A DNA stretch of 64,000 nt from Icerya purchasi. Its lineage: Eukaryota; Arthropoda; Insecta; Hemiptera; Monophlebidae. The position numbers and the translations under genes are program-made. This document shows positions 10,753-23,293 of the stretch, in pieces. The notes below the pieces were generated by a model. That model searched no databases, had not been told where the DNA came from, and worked only from the letters and a program-made list of their open reading frames with translations. The first letter of the stretch is position 1. Each line of letters begins with the position of its first letter. Location: assembly GCA_039619475.1 (NCBI GenBank), contig CM077116.1:297952464-298016463 (forward strand), in the 5' to 3' direction.

Positions 10753-11121
10753 GTAAGTAAATATGAATTAATCGCATTTTTATTAATACAATCTTATAAT
10801 TATTGTAAAATGTTTTATACGGATTAAATGTAAAAATCGATTATGTTGTTTATCAAAATGATATCAATTACAATCCCATTAGAGACGTATATTTCTCGTA
10901 TCGATACTTTAAAAAAGACTTTTTAACATTTATGCTAAATTTTCATAATATTTTTATAACGAAAAATTACAATTGTGAAATGTCACTTTATTTTTATATA
11001 TTTTCTTATTGACTGGCTGCACCGTATTTTTTTCCACCTTAATTTTTCTTGTTTACATACAAAAATCATAGTCCTCTATTAACTTACAATCTAGACTTCG
11101 TAATAACACATTTAGTTCATC

Positions 11122-11544
11122 ACATTCTTTGCTGCCTTCCTCCAGATTTCGTTTTTCCTTGATTTCTTCTCCACACTGTCCTCTTCATCAAGATGATGCA
11201 GTTATTTGCGACGCCGATCATGTGTTTTTCCAGTGTTCATCTCTCTCCGTGGAGCGTTCTGTCTTGTATTCTTATTTGCTGAAGCTTGGACTTCCTACTC
11301 CTTATTGTGCATCCTATATCCTGTCCTTTCCTTCCCCACTAATTATTCCTACTATTTGTTCCTTTCTTATATAAAAGATTTCCGATCGGATCAAAATATA
11401 ACCGACTTCTTTCCTTACCTTTTGTTTCTGGGTAAAGGTCCTTGGTTGACGAGCCCAAAAAAAAATCAAAAAAATAAATCACTTAATGTGAAGAAGTTTA
11501 ATTTTTTGTGTCAGTTGTTATTTTTATAATGAAACTATCAGTAA
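11122..11544 (+). mobile_element. 3' end of an I-group LINE (truncated copy of the 53.6-58.7 kb element)
   Basis: From CATTCTTTGCTGCC to ATGAAACTATCAGTAA this is closely similar to 58302-58715. It covers the last codons of the RNase H/zinc-finger ORF (YSYLLKLGLPTPYCASYIL, stop, then KDFRSDQNITDFF in another frame) and the 3' UTR with an A-rich stretch. It is a severely 5'-truncated insertion in the A1-B1 intron. No target duplication was clear. Confidence 0.8.
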
Positions 11545-11646
11545 CGTGTAAAGAATGAGGTAACTATTTTTTTTCTTTTTGAATTTAATATTTTCCAATA
11601 AAAGTAAACGGAAAATAAAAGTTATGAAACGAATGACTACAACATA

Positions 11647-12519
11647 CGAGGTGTGGCAATTAATTATCCGGAATGAATTTTTTCTTTTTTATGTGGCAAT
11701 ACTGATTGTTGCATCAACCAGCATTCGATAGCATGAACGTTCACGAGTTAGTTATAATAATTTCGCCTCGATCGGTCCACTTCTTATCGAATAAGAAAGT
11801 TTTATTTAATGTATGTTGAATGCTCTCGGTCGAAGTTAATGAAGGAACAGAGAACGATCATCAAATTCCTAGTTAAACAAGAAGACAACGGTAAGCAAGT
11901 GTTGGAATCGTTAACGAAGGTGTACGGCGACTCAGCAATATTCAAATCAGCCGTTTACGAGTGGGGGTAAAGTGCGAACCAGGATGTCGAAGTCACAAAT
12001 GAAGACGATGCTCGTCGTTTTTTTTTGATAATGAGAGCATTTTTCATCAAGAATTTCTACCGCAGAGGACCACTACAAATGCCGAGAGGTACTGCGACAG
12101 TCTCCGTCCATTGCGGAAACGCGTGGTGCGTTCGGTCCCATCTGTGGGCAAATTAGTCTTGGATTCTTCATTAAGATAATGCACCGGTGCATACGGTGTT
12201 GAAAATTCGACATTACGTGGCGAAAAAGAACCTTCCTGTGTTCGAACAGGCCCTGTATTTACCTGGTCTCGCTCCGTATAAATTTTTTTTATTTCCTCGT
12301 ATCAAAAGTGTGCTGAATGGACATCGATTTCGCGGAGTAGAGGGGATTAAAATTCAGAAGGAGAAATTTGCGGCATGCTATAAACAGTGGAAACAACGAA
12401 TGGAGAAGTGCATTGCGTCCGCGGGGAATTATTTTGAAGGGGACAAACTCCATTAAACTGGTAAAGATGTTTTTGTGGTGCTAATAAAATAATTTCGGGT
12501 AAAGAATTGTCACACCTCG
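11647..12519 (+). mobile_element. deleted mariner element
   Basis: The terminal inverted repeats are CGAGGTGTGGCAAT...ATTGTCACACCTCG with TA on each side (11645-11646, 12520-12521). At 873 bp it is short for a mariner (about 1.3 kb). The 5' part encodes an N-terminal helix-turn-helix remnant (EQRTIIKFLVKQED, AVYEWG then a stop). The 3' part (12187-12456) encodes the C-terminal end with LPGLAPYKFFLFPRIKS, where the last catalytic Asp of DYxLF is replaced by Lys. The catalytic middle is deleted, so the element is dead. Confidence 0.85.
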
Positions 12520-13454
12520 TAGTATTCTTTGAATTCAGCTTATAAATGTATTTTATTATTTGGAGAGAATTGTTGGTTACTTTTCCGTCGCATATTTGTA
12601 ATTTTTCTTTTTCCTACAATATATAAATATACATACATGAATGAGATGTAAATAATCAATCTGAGTCCTTTTTGTGGAGTTTATTTCATTTGTACTTTGT
12701 TCGTTGTGTGTTTTTAATGTATTGAATTTACCGCGGTATTCGTATCTATATATTTGCAGGATATTTAAAATTTCAATTTTTTCCCAATTTAGGTAGTTCT
12801 TTTATAACTCGTATAAATGTTTGAATTCGTTTTTATAAGAAATGGTAATATTATATCTATTTAAATAATTACGTAAATTCAAGGAATGCGTTTACGTAAT
12901 GTGTATGTATGTTTTGTTTTTTTTTTCTCTCTTCTTTTAGAAATACCATTCACCGTAGTTTTTCCTGTTGACTTAAAAAACTAATTTAAATTACAAATAC
13001 TGTTATTGAAAGGCGAAGCTGCAAATAATAAATATTAGGATAAAATTCTGTATTTAGCGGTGTTAAAAATTTTGAAGTTTTGATTATAATTTTATAAATG
13101 ATTTTTTCTTCAAAATACAGTGGAATTCGGTTATAACGACATTAAAGGAAATAAATAGTTTTGTTGTTATTTCCGATATTAAGTGAAATACTTTAATTTT
13201 TTTAATGCTTAAGATTTACTGTTACAAAATAGTTACTTCGTTATAAAACTCTTGTAATATATTTTACCGAATAACTTTTTTCGTTAATTAAACATAAATC
13301 ATTTACACATATTTTTTACCAAATTCAAAATTTTGAACTTAGTACGTATAAACTAACTTAGTTTTGCTTTCATTTAATAGTGGTTTATTATTTCATAACC
13401 ACTGAAAAATGTTATCAGTATCCTGTTGAATTAATACTCGCATTATCTCACGGA
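12520..13454. other. AT-rich intron sequence of unit 1
   Basis: No gene is visible. It is part of the intron between exons A1 and B1. Confidence 0.45.
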
Positions 13455-13590
13455 AACTGAATTCATGACTAATACTGTACCGTCCGTGTAACTAAAAATT
13501 TCACCATTTACCAACATATCGCACAAGTCATTCATATATATTAAGAATAGGTAAGAGCTTAGAATACTTCCTTGTGACACACCAGATATC
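13455..13590 (-). pseudogene. reverse transcriptase fragment of a LINE, minus strand
   Basis: Read on the minus strand it encodes GVSQGSILSSYLFLIYMN, then DLCDMLVNGEIFSYTDGT. This is the RT segment GVPQGS...LFLIYINDL followed by the active-site box, in which YADDT has become YTDGT. No flanking RT domain remains. Jockey/CR1-type elements have this motif order. It lies inside the intron of FLYWCH unit 1 on the opposite strand. Confidence 0.65.
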
Positions 13591-14211
13591 TGTTGAATTC
13601 TGTTGTTGAAAATATTCATTTTTGTTACAGGTAGATTTCATTAAACATAAAAATCTTTCTCATTTATCGTTAATTATATTCGAATATTTACTACATGTAA
13701 TACTAAATTCAGTTTTACACGAATCCCTGACTGTACTAGTAACATATATCAAAATTAATAGTTGATTAGGTGGGATTCCATTGTAATCAGTGATTCTCAC
13801 GCATAATGTGAGACAAACAATATTAATGATTTTATTATTTCTAACTGTACTATGCGTACATTTCATAATCTAAATCCGATTAAACATTCTGTTAATGGAA
13901 AAGGCGTTTATACTTTTCTATTTACCCCGAAACCATTAAGTTCACAAGTAGAGTGGCATTTGAAATAACAGCCAAAATAGTTTTTAGTTTTTTATAATTG
14001 GATTATTTGTATAATACGAGTATTATATGGTTTTTGATTTTTTTTTTTGAAATTTCTTAGTTTTTTTCTTTTACAGTAACCGTTGTTTGAAAGCGTAAAA
14101 CAGAAGAAGAACACAACTAATTGAAAATAATTGCATATAATCCTGTAAACGTCTTTCAATTATTGATATTTTGAAAATTTTAGTACCTTATTTTTCTAAA
14201 TTTTTAAACAG
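13591..14211. other. AT-rich 3' part of the A1-B1 intron
   Basis: No gene is visible. A T-rich tract precedes the acceptor at 14211. The sequence resembles the corresponding introns of units 2 and 3. Confidence 0.5.
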
Positions 14212-14640
14212 GCAACTCGATTTTGGCGATGTGAGGAAAAATATAATTGCTGCAAAGGTAGAATCCACGAATTAAACGGAATAGTAATTAAGGAAATAAA
14301 CGATCACAATCATCCGTCAAATCCAGCACGACTGGAGGCTAAATACTGTCTTACGAAGTTGAAAAAAACAGCCGCGGTGACTCAAGAAACGTCTTCGACA
14401 ATTGTAAATCAAATATTAAGTAATATTCCTGCCGCCGTACACATGGAATTACCCTCGTTTCACGGAATAAGGCAACAGATTCGGCGGGTGCGGACATCAG
14501 TTCAGAAGTTTCCTTCGGTACCCAATACTTCGGAAGACACATCAGTTTCACCGATATATATCAATTGTCCTTCGGGTTCGATAAAAGAGGAGAAATTCCT
14601 GTTGGAAGAATCTGACACAGAAGATATGAAGGAATACTGA
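14212..14640 (+). CDS. FLYWCH exon B1 (second half of zinc finger plus C-terminal tail), terminal exon
   Basis: After the acceptor tttttaaacag, 142 codons are open to a TGA at 14638-14640. Residues 1-38 complete a FLYWCH finger: RFWRC, then NCCKGRIHELNG, then NDHNHP. An alanine/threonine-rich linker follows (RLEAKYCLTKLKKTAAVT), then the segment PAAVHMELPSF...IRQQIRRVRTS, and an acidic end (EEKFLLEESDTEDMKEY). The basic R-x-x-RRxR and FLL patterns are typical of FLYWCH proteins related to MULE transposases, but no transposase domain follows. The exon is in phase with A1. A poly(A) signal lies 110 bases beyond the stop, so this is a last exon. Confidence 0.7.
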   Translation, partial: ATRFWRCEEKYNCCKGRIHELNGIVIKEINDHNHPSNPARLEAKYCLTKLKKTAAVTQETSSTIVNQILSNIPAAVHMELPSFHGIRQQIRRVRTSVQKFPSVPNTSEDTSVSPIYINCPSGSIKEEKFLLEESDTEDMKEY

Positions 14641-14749
14641 ATTTTCTTCGAAGATTACAAATTTTAGTAAATATAATAGTTCTTATTACCCTGGTTGTGA
14701 CCGTGTGAATGATTTGTACACATTCTGTTTTAAAGTGAACAATGATTGA

Positions 14750-14755
14750 AATAAA
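14750..14755 (+). promoter_or_regulatory. poly(A) signal of FLYWCH unit 1
   Basis: AATAAA in a context (GATTGAAATAAAATTATTGAC) also found after exon B3 (28084). Confidence 0.55.
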
Positions 14756-14811
14756 ATTATTGACGCGTTCAAATTTAAATTTATGTCGTTAATAAAAACT
14801 TGACCTGATAG

Positions 14812-17397
14812 TTATTATACCAATGTTTTACTCGTTTCGAATGTATTTTTCGTTTGATTTGTGATTCCTTTAAAGTGTAATATTTCATTTGTTTTACAAC
14901 AGCAAGCTACGATTTCTATTAATAAATATATATTCTTTTAAGTAATAAATAATTCAAACTACTCGTAAAACATGGTACTTCATTGTGTAAGCGATATTGA
15001 CAATGGTCAACGTTTAGGCTTAATTTTTACTTTGTAATATTATTGAAGGATATTGTGCACGGTAATGTGGTCTATAGTTAAAAACCGGTTGAGATCGTTA
15101 AAAAAGAATGAAAAACAAAAATCAAATAACGTTAATGTAATTTAAATTTTTAGTGTTTGCGACAGTTTTAATTTTCCATTGTGCGAACTGCTGTATGCAG
15201 ATTCTATAGGGGGAAGCTAAATTTATGGAATTTTGAACTGTTCTGAGGATGTAACTTATAAAAGATAATTCGGAAATTTTAATGTCAGTATTAGTCCCTG
15301 CGCTGCATTTAATGAAATAAGGGTATATCCGCAAGAATAAATTTCTGTTGATCACTAGTATTCATTTGTTATTGATTTCTATGTTGCAGCTGCTGCTTTA
15401 TAAGAGAGGTAAGTAGCCATTTTATAGTCGGCCTGGTTCATAAAACCCGTGTTAATCATTAGATGAAGCAGTAGTAGGCGCAAACATTACATATTGGTAT
15501 AATCGCGGCTTTTCTTCATTGTATTTATGTTGTGGATATTTTTAAGTAATGCACGAGGTGTGTAGGGTGCAAAATTAATTGTGAAATAACGCTCCTGTAG
15601 CGCCATTATGATTGATTTCGTGAAATAGCGGCGTATAAAGATCTACGATTCGATATTTGCAAGTTGATTAATATTTTGGATGGGAGGAGTTAATTTGCCC
15701 CAAACAAGAGTTACTTCATGTATGGATGCGTTTTTGGTTGAAATATTTATGAATAAGTAACGCGAAATACCGTATTGCGTATGTATCGTATGCATTCTTA
15801 ACTTGCATGTGTATTTGGAGTGACAACATTCTTCGGACTCTTAATTTAGAAGTTAAATTATGTAGGTTGTTTGTGGTACTTTTTATGTTTTGAATGTTAT
15901 TTTAAAATAGTAAATTGAATGAAATCGGTTTTGGTATTATTTCATTAAGCACTCCGTGCCGTAAGTATGTTGCACTTTTTCATTTTATTTTTATTCCAAA
16001 AAATCAATAAATAAATTGATCTTTTACACCAATTTGGTATTTAATTTTTTCTTATGATGTGTGCTTTTTCTAATTTCTGCTATGACGTTGAATATAAAAT
16101 ATCGTTAAATTCGATACTTTCCTCAAACCATTGTTTTTTTTATTTTTTTTATTATGCCTAGAAAATTAAAAAAAACTGAATTACCAGTAATGAGAACAAA
16201 GTTATTTGAGATCATCTAAAATTGCATAAAATTGTCCCAGATGTAGAATAAATAAGCGGATTAAACATTAACTATTTTGAACTGTTCTTTATAAAATTGA
16301 GATTTATGAATTAAAGCAAATGTAATATATCATTTTTCAGAATATTAAAATTTCTTAAAATTGAACCAAATTACGGTCTTTGTTATTGCAAAAATATATC
16401 TCTGTATGAATGCAAACATTTATGAATCGCTAATTTTTAATTTTGTAAAGAATTTAAAATTTACTGGGGAAAATATGTATTCACTTCAGTTGCTGAAGAT
16501 AATAAGATAAGAAAAATTGTAAGTTCATGTATACGTTTTAAATATTTATTATCACAGAAATTTTATTTTGAAGCCTTTTTTTTTCTTCTTTTTTTTGCTT
16601 GCAGCTTGTCCTAAATAGACAATAAGTAGCACTGATATATTATTATTTTACCTCCGTTGTATATATATATATATATAATGCTACCCAATGGTGGCTGTTC
16701 TTTTTTTAATTAATGTATGAAAAAGGTCAATTTTATAATTTAAGGCCGATTTTTCAATTCAACCGCATTACATCTTTTCAGCCGTCTGAAGTACGCGCTA
16801 TAACCGGGAAAATTGCATGTTAACGGATTAACATGGTGTTGTAATCGTTGGATATACCTAATATTATGAATTTTTATTCTGCCATTTACAGTAGGCGATG
16901 AAGATTATTATGTAAATCATCGTTTCGAATATATCGCGCTGCTCCAAAAACTAAATTCTTTTTTGTATCATTGAAAATTGCTGTTTTTCTACTATTATAG
17001 TTTTTTTTTAATGAATAAATTGTTTTTATGCATATGATATGCACGTAGATAAAATTTATCTCGAGGTAATTAATAAGCCGAAAAGGTAAAAGAGAATTCC
17101 AAAAAATTGAAACCATGATATCGACCATAATTCGTAATTATGAAATGCTTGTTTTTCTTATGTTGGCGTTATTGTACAGTAGTTTGTAATAAAATATATT
17201 TTGCGGAGAACTATTTAATTTTTCATTTTTTTCTTATAAAGATAATACGCTGTAGAGTGTGGCAATAGTTTAAAAAACCTATGGAAAATGTGACTAAACA
17301 AGTGTTTAATATGGACAGGTAGCAAATACCGGATGTTTGATTTACGAGATAATTAAATCTGTTTTCAATTTTAATTTTTTAACTTCCTATACTTCAC
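14812..17397. other. spacer between FLYWCH units 1 and 2
   Basis: 14870-15020 aligns with 8170-8330 and 20060-20230, so the spacer belongs to the repeated unit. A (TA)n run lies at 16659-16678. The frames at 15122 and 16886 (minus) have no motifs and are not kept in the paralogous spacers. No gene is seen. Confidence 0.5.
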
Positions 17398-17483
17398 TTG
17401 CAGAGGTATTATCACAACTTAACAAAGAAAAGTTTTGAAATAATGGCTACTTGTTCAATTTGGAGAAGTTTTCTGCGGATGGA
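17398..17483 (+). pseudogene. FLYWCH exon A2, inactivated
   Basis: Aligns base for base with A1 and A3 but has lost the original acceptor AG. It also carries changes in the conserved RGK (now LNK) and an in-frame TGA where the Cys of KFCHNG should be. The donor (GGA|GTAAGT) is kept. The downstream intron is nearly identical to that of A3, so the exon decayed while its flank stayed similar. Confidence 0.7.
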
Positions 17484-18000
17484 GTAAGTAAATATTATGA
17501 ATTAATCGCATTTTTATTAATACAATCTTATAATTATTGTAAAATGTTTTATACGGATTAAATGTAAAAATCGCTTATGTTGTTTATTAAAATGATATCA
17601 ATTACAATCCCATTAGAGACGTATATTTCGTATCGATACTTTAAAAAAGATTTTTTAAAATTTACGCTAAATTTTCATAATATTTTTATATCGAAAAATT
17701 GCAACTCTGAATTTCATTTTATTTTAATAAGTCTGTTTATAACGCATTAATAATAATTAAAATTTGAATAAAGAAATAAGAATTCAGGGTGCTGTAAGTT
17801 TATCATTTAATTTGTAAGATTTGTAGTAAATTTTTCGATTTTCGAAGTAGTAATATTTTTCCATATTATTAGGTTACGAATTAATTTATGAAATTAGATA
17901 TTAAATTCTTTGAAAATTTCCGGTATTTACAAAAAGTGTAATAATAAATATATCATTTATTTTCTAAAATACAGAGAAGTGCGCATGCCGAAATTACGCT
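17484..18000. repeat. segmental duplicate of 23380-23891 (intron after exon A)
   Basis: Almost identical to the first 510 bases of the A3-B3 intron. The same start is seen with more differences after A1 and A0. Confidence 0.8.
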
Positions 18001-18769
18001 TCGTGAGATATAAATTTATATGATGTTTTTACTACATTTTTTTTTGTTATTCATTTTTTCCAGAAAGAATCGTTTACCGAAGTTAAGAAAATTAATTATT
18101 TCATTGCCGTGTATAAACTACATTCATTTATGAGAATCGTTTTTTATTTACTTAAAATAATGAAATTTAAAAATTAAAGATGAAAAGTAAAACATATGAA
18201 ACGAAGGAACAGAGGAAAAAGGTACTTTGAATTTATTTGACAAACATGTTTTTTCGTTTGAAATATCATTGTTTTGTTTTCCTTTTCATTTTTAAAATAC
18301 TGCTTTCTTCTCATATATATATATATGCCGATGCGCGTGGGTGTATGTTTGCTTTATATATATATATATATATATACATATATACATCTGAGCATTATTT
18401 TTAGGGGTAACATAATTTACATATTTGCTTTTTATGAATGTAGTATATTTATATTTATATAATGTACAAATTTAAATAATACGTTAATACTGCGTTTTTG
18501 TATTTTTTTATTTGTAACTAGAAAGATAAGGACAATTTATCTAAATTTATTCTAATCCATTAAAGTGTGAGTCATCAAAAAGTAATGGATGATTATACAA
18601 AATTTTATTTATTATATAAAATTATTAATCGTAATGCTTCTACAGTATGTGAGCAGAGGTTAACTTGATAAGTAGGAATTATTTTCAGTTTCTTCATGTC
18701 AAAGTTTTTATTAATCATATTTTGTAATCTGTAAATAATTTCATAAATATTTTGCTCTTCTAAACATTT
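18001..18769. other. AT-rich intron of unit 2 with short TA repeats
   Basis: TA runs at about 18314-18326 and 18356-18376. The frame 18274-18462 is a product of this low-complexity DNA. No gene is seen. Confidence 0.5.
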
Positions 18770-19465
18770 TAATTGAACTTATAATATGTAATTATATACT
18801 TTTCATATTTGTAGAGAAAAAAAGATTAAACATAAAAATCTTTCACATTTTTCGATAATTGTAATGAAATATTCATCGCGTGTAATATTAAATACAGTTG
18901 TTTGTAGATTTTTAGCCATGCTGGTGCGATATATCTTAATTAATAGTTGCTTAGGTAACATTACTTTGTAATAAATGGTTTTTATTATGCGGTGTAAGCT
19001 ATTTGATATTCGAGATTTTATTATTTCTATAGTGCGATTCGCATGTATTTTATAATTCGAATAGGATTATACTCTCCATTACAAGTATATAAATTTCCCC
19101 GCTCTTCATTCTTTCTTTTATTTTTGATTTCTAAATTTTAAACCTTTTGAGTGACATTCGCACTTTTCATTCATTCCAGCACAGTAAGCCTTGAAGCCAA
19201 ATAGCTTTTAAATAGCGTGAATTTTGAAATAGATTAAATTAATTTAGCTAAAATGATTTTCAATTTTTTTTAAACTACATTAATAATTTATTGAAATTTT
19301 TTCGTTTTTAATATCCTTTAGTGCAGAATATAAAACAACTAATTATTCATAATTGTATAGAATTTTTTGTAGTCGTTTTACAATTACCGATAATATATCA
19401 ACAATATTAGTACCGGATTGTTTTTCTTTTTTTTTTTTTTTTTTTTTTTTTGAATATTTGAACAG
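18770..19465. repeat. segmental duplicate of 26870-27549 (intron before exon B)
   Basis: Nearly identical over about 650 bases, including the run GATTAAACATAAAAATCTTT. It ends in a long T-tract (about 19424-19451) just before the acceptor of B2. Confidence 0.8.
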
Positions 19466-19903
19466 GCAACCCGATTTTGGCGATGTGAGGAAAGACATAA
19501 TTGCTGCAAAGTTAGAATCCACGAATTAAATGGAACAGTAATTAAGAAAATAAACGATCATAATCATCCGCCAAATCCAGCACGACTAGAGGCTAAACAC
19601 TGTCTTACAAAGCTAAAACAAACAGTTGCGATAACTCAAGAAACATCTTCGGCAATTGTAAATCAAATACTAAGTCATATTCCAGCCGCTGTACACATGG
19701 AATTACCTCTGATCTGTGGCGTAAATCAACGAATTTTGCGTGTGCTAACGTCAATTCAGAAATTTCCGTTAGTACTGAATATTTCGGAGGACGCATCAGT
19801 TTATATGTCAGTTGCAAAAATCCCTGTTGGAAGAATTTGTGACAATAGAAATGAAGGAATCCTGAATTTTCATCGAAGATTACAAATTTTAGTAAATATA
19901 TAG
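19466..19903 (+). CDS. FLYWCH exon B2 with altered C-terminus
   Basis: After the acceptor tgaacag it is open for 145 codons. The FLYWCH second half is kept (RFWRC, NCCKVRIHELNG, NDHNHPPNP). The tail follows B1 up to SIQKFPLVLNISEDASVY. Small deletions then change the frame, replacing the acidic EEKFLLEESDTED end with VAKIPVGRICDNRNEG, and the stop at 19901-19903 is further downstream. The AATAAA found after B1 and B3 is mutated here. With its partner exon A2 inactivated, this exon could be used only with another A exon, or it is decaying. Confidence 0.5.
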   Translation, partial: ATRFWRCEERHNCCKVRIHELNGTVIKKINDHNHPPNPARLEAKHCLTKLKQTVAITQETSSAIVNQILSHIPAAVHMELPLICGVNQRILRVLTSIQKFPLVLNISEDASVYMSVAKIPVGRICDNRNEGILNFHRRLQILVNI

Positions 19904-20642
19904 TTCGTATTATACTGGCTGTGACAGTACGAATAATTCGTCCGTATATTTTAAAGTGAACAACGATTAACGTGAAACTATTAACATTTGATAACTTGAA
20001 TTTTATGTTCTAGATATAAATATGGCGTAATTGTTATTACAAAAATGTTCAATTTGTGTCTGTAATATTTTTTTTTTGATTTGTTACTTTCGGGTTAATT
20101 TTACAACCGCTAGTTACCAGTTCTATATATAAGTTGTATTTTTCTAAGTAATATATTATTTAATCTATTTTGAAGCATAGTACTTTATCGCTCTAGAAAA
20201 AATGGCTGTGCGTTAACCCTTTAGATTTCATTTATATCCTAAAGTTTTATTTAAAATTATTGCGTGGGATATTGCGCTTGCTGGTTAAAAACCGTTAAGA
20301 TTTTTCCAGTACCCCTAAAAAAGGGCAATTGTCTTTGTTAAAGAAAAGGAAAAAGTTGAGAGACAAGTGAAATTAAATAATTTTAAATTAATTCGATTTA
20401 TCCGTTAATACTGGTTTTTGCAGCGGTTTCAATTTTCGGTTTGTGCAAACTGTAGTCTGCATTTGACTATAGGGGATTAAAAGCCCTTTCGCTATGACTA
20501 TTAGATTTATTTAATTACGGTGTATTAGGCCAAGGCGGAGTTTATTTGACAATGAGAAGTTATGCTTATGATAAAAGCAGGTAAGTCTGTATTGTCACAC
20601 TTTGCGCGGGAATCTTCGTTGTTACACAAATTTAGAAAAGTA

Positions 20643-21830
20643 TCAGGTTGTCCTAAGAGTTCTTCGACAAAATCGTTTTGCATATTTTTAAATTAAAATT
20701 TGAGGATGAAATCTAGTATGGTTTTAAAGCATTTTTTCTGTAGAATAATATACTTTTTAATTAGTTGCAACAACTTTGATTATATATTGTTTTGTAAGGT
20801 TCGAAATGAATGAAGAAAAAAATGCGATTCGGGCTCGTTTTTGACATTATTGGAAAATAGGTTTAAGTGCAAGTGCTACAGCCAAATAAATTTGTGATGT
20901 TGAAGGCCCTGATATAGTGCATCGTTCAGCAGTATCAATAGCCTTAATGACGGTGACACCAGCGTGATGGATAAACCTCGTTCTGGCCGCCCATCTACGC
21001 AGATGATGAGTCATTGCAAGCCGCTCTGAATGAACAACCACATGCAAGCACTCGCGATTTGTCAGCGATTATTGGAACGTCAAAATCATCCATTCACCGG
21101 CACCTGAAAACCAGCTTCAAACGGGCAAGGCAAGATCCGCACGAATCAACAAATTTGCAGGCAGAAAAGTGTGTTGAAATTTTCAATCAATTGCGGCAAA
21201 ATTCAGCTAGTGACCGTTTTTGGAAAAGCATTGTTATATGTGACGAAAAATGGATATTTTTCCGTAATCTTGACAAAAAACGACAATGGGTTAAGCAAGG
21301 AGATCAATCAAATCCGGTGGTTCGGCAAAAGCGATTTAGAAATAAGGTTATATTAAGTATTCGGTGGAATTTTGAAGATGTACTGCACTTTGAATTAATT
21401 CCAAATGACGGAGCAGTTGATGGCGAGCCCTACAGTAGCCAATTGGAACATGTATATGGAGTTTTATGCGCTCGTTATCCTAGATTGTCCAAAAAAAAGC
21501 GAGTATTACAGAATTGAAGTGTTACGCATCTAGCATATAGCCTTGACGTCGCGTCATCAGGTTACGGTTTATTTCGGTCAATGGCACTCTTTTTGATAGG
21601 CGCCAGTTCAATAATTTTGATGAGGAGGAAAATGGATGTCGAGAAATTTTTGCTTCTAAAACAAAGGAATGGTACCATTCACAAATTTCATTACTAGCAG
21701 AGTGCTGGATAACCGTTACAGAAAATAATGGTTTATATTTGGAAGAGTAGAATGTGCTCATATTAGTTAATAACTTTTTGTTAATAAAATATTGTATTCT
21801 TGTCGAAGAACTTGTGGGACAACAAATTCA
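20643..21830 (+). mobile_element. degenerate mariner element
   Basis: The ends are related inverted repeats: GGTTGTCCTAAGAGTTCTTC at the left and GAAGAACTTGTGGGACAAC at the right. Inside, the N-terminal region is broken by stops (ATG region at about 20806). A 167-codon frame (21014-21517) encodes helix-turn-helix remnants (TSKSSIHRHLK) and the first catalytic Asp in ICDEKWIFF. After a frame change near 21510 comes the C-terminal end (DVASSGYGLFRSMALFL...NNGLYLEE). The DYHLF Asp is lost (GYGLF). The exact TA flanks are uncertain. It inserted in the spacer of unit 2. Confidence 0.8.
21014..21517 (+). pseudogene. mariner transposase remnant
   Basis: Contains QPHASTRDLSAIIGTS (helix-turn-helix) and VICDEKWIFFRNLDKK (first catalytic Asp). 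The second-Asp region is altered (VLHFELIPNDGAVDGEP) and the frame ends early at KKKRVLQN. No function is expected. Confidence 0.75.
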
Positions 21831-22443
21831 TATATGTCTGCGTTTGTTTGAATATTTTGAATAAATCGGAATTTTTTAAGCAGTCGATTTTTGCGTAATT
21901 TTGGACTGCCTCTGAGGATTTAATTTGTAAATCATATTTGAAAAAGTTTTGCTCTGAAAAGAAAATGTTTTCAAAAATTGGAATGCCAGTAGTTAGGCTT
22001 ATATCGCGTTCAATAAACACGGATTACGCGTATTAAGAAATCCCGGTTGGTCGTGATATAGTCATATATTGTTCATTTATTGGCTGTATTTACAATTTTT
22101 ATAATCGTACTTAGCCACAAAACTGGTGTTACCTATTAAATTTAGGAACAGTAAGCGTACACGATATCTTTCTAAACCAGCGTAGGACAATAGGACAACC
22201 TAATAGCCGCAGACTTTGTTAACCATCTCCGTGTTGTGTCTATTTCTTATGTGATATACTTTTGAGGTATGTGAATTGAATGTTCCTCTAGTGTCATGGA
22301 GACTGAGTTAGATACTTACCAAACAGTAAAGTACGAAAAACTACAGATTTCTAGGTTGCCTGATATTGAATAACAAGTGTGAATTGATATGAAAGAAAAA
22401 TTACTGAAAACTGTATGTGTCCTTGAATGAATTATTTACGGAT
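21831..22443. other. 3' spacer of unit 2
   Basis: 21885-21995 matches 9190-9290 of unit 0. No gene is visible. Confidence 0.5.
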
Positions 22444-23293
22444 AGAGGTGATAGTAAAGATCGAAATGTGCATGTATCGCTACGTAGCTAACATGCATGG
22501 GTAGTTGGGGTCAGAACATTGGATTACGAGATGATAAATATTTTAAGTTGTTTAAGGCTTCTTTTAGTATTTTCAAGTCTACTGAAGGTAAAGTAACCTA
22601 ACAAGATCGGTTTTTGTATTATTTCAATGAGACGACCTATACGCTTTCAAAAAATCAATAATAGTTTGTTTTATAATTTATTTGTACATTTTTATATATA
22701 TTACCTTTTGCAAATTGATTCTGACTTAAGTGTGCCAGCTTTCCCGAAGCCATTAAATTTACTGCTTCTGATATGGGAGAGTAAATTTCCGAAAATTATC
22801 CAAAATACGGAATAGACAAATGGATTAATCATTGGAAATTTATATTATTCTTTTTGAAAAATTATTTTCTATAATGCTATTCTAAAGCTCTAGATGATAT
22901 GTTTATTTAATGTTTCTTAAATATCATTTTTTTTTTTTTTTTTTTAGGATCATTCTAAAAGGATAATTATTATCTGCCACCGGTCATTATATGTATTTAT
23001 GAAATGTTAGTTTTTCGTGTACCGTTGTTGTTTTGAAATATACATAATATAGTTTATAATAAAAATTATATTGTTGAACATTATTTGATTTATTTTGAAT
23101 TTTATTTATTTCCTGTACAGGTAATCTATCACAGAGCGCAGTAACGGTATAAAAAATTTTACGTAAATTGTGATTAAACGAATGTTTTGTATTAATAAGT
23201 AGTGCACGCGGAATGCTTGGTTAACGATGATACAGTTCACATTTTTCTTTTAATTATTAACTTCTTTAATTTTTGATTTGCTCTGCTTCACAG
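22444..23293. repeat. segmental duplicate of 9862-10666
   Basis: Upstream flank of exon A3, nearly identical to that of A1 over the shared blocks. It includes GCATGTATCGCTACGTAGCT and the approach to the A exon. Confidence 0.75.

Noticed and set aside
10600..10827. 75-codon frame treated as a small membrane protein
   Set aside because: Its hydrophobic start is intron polypyrimidine sequence and its end is intron. Only 10667-10752 is conserved as an exon.
18274..18462. Tyr/Ile-rich frame across TA repeats
   Set aside because: Low-complexity translation of microsatellite DNA.
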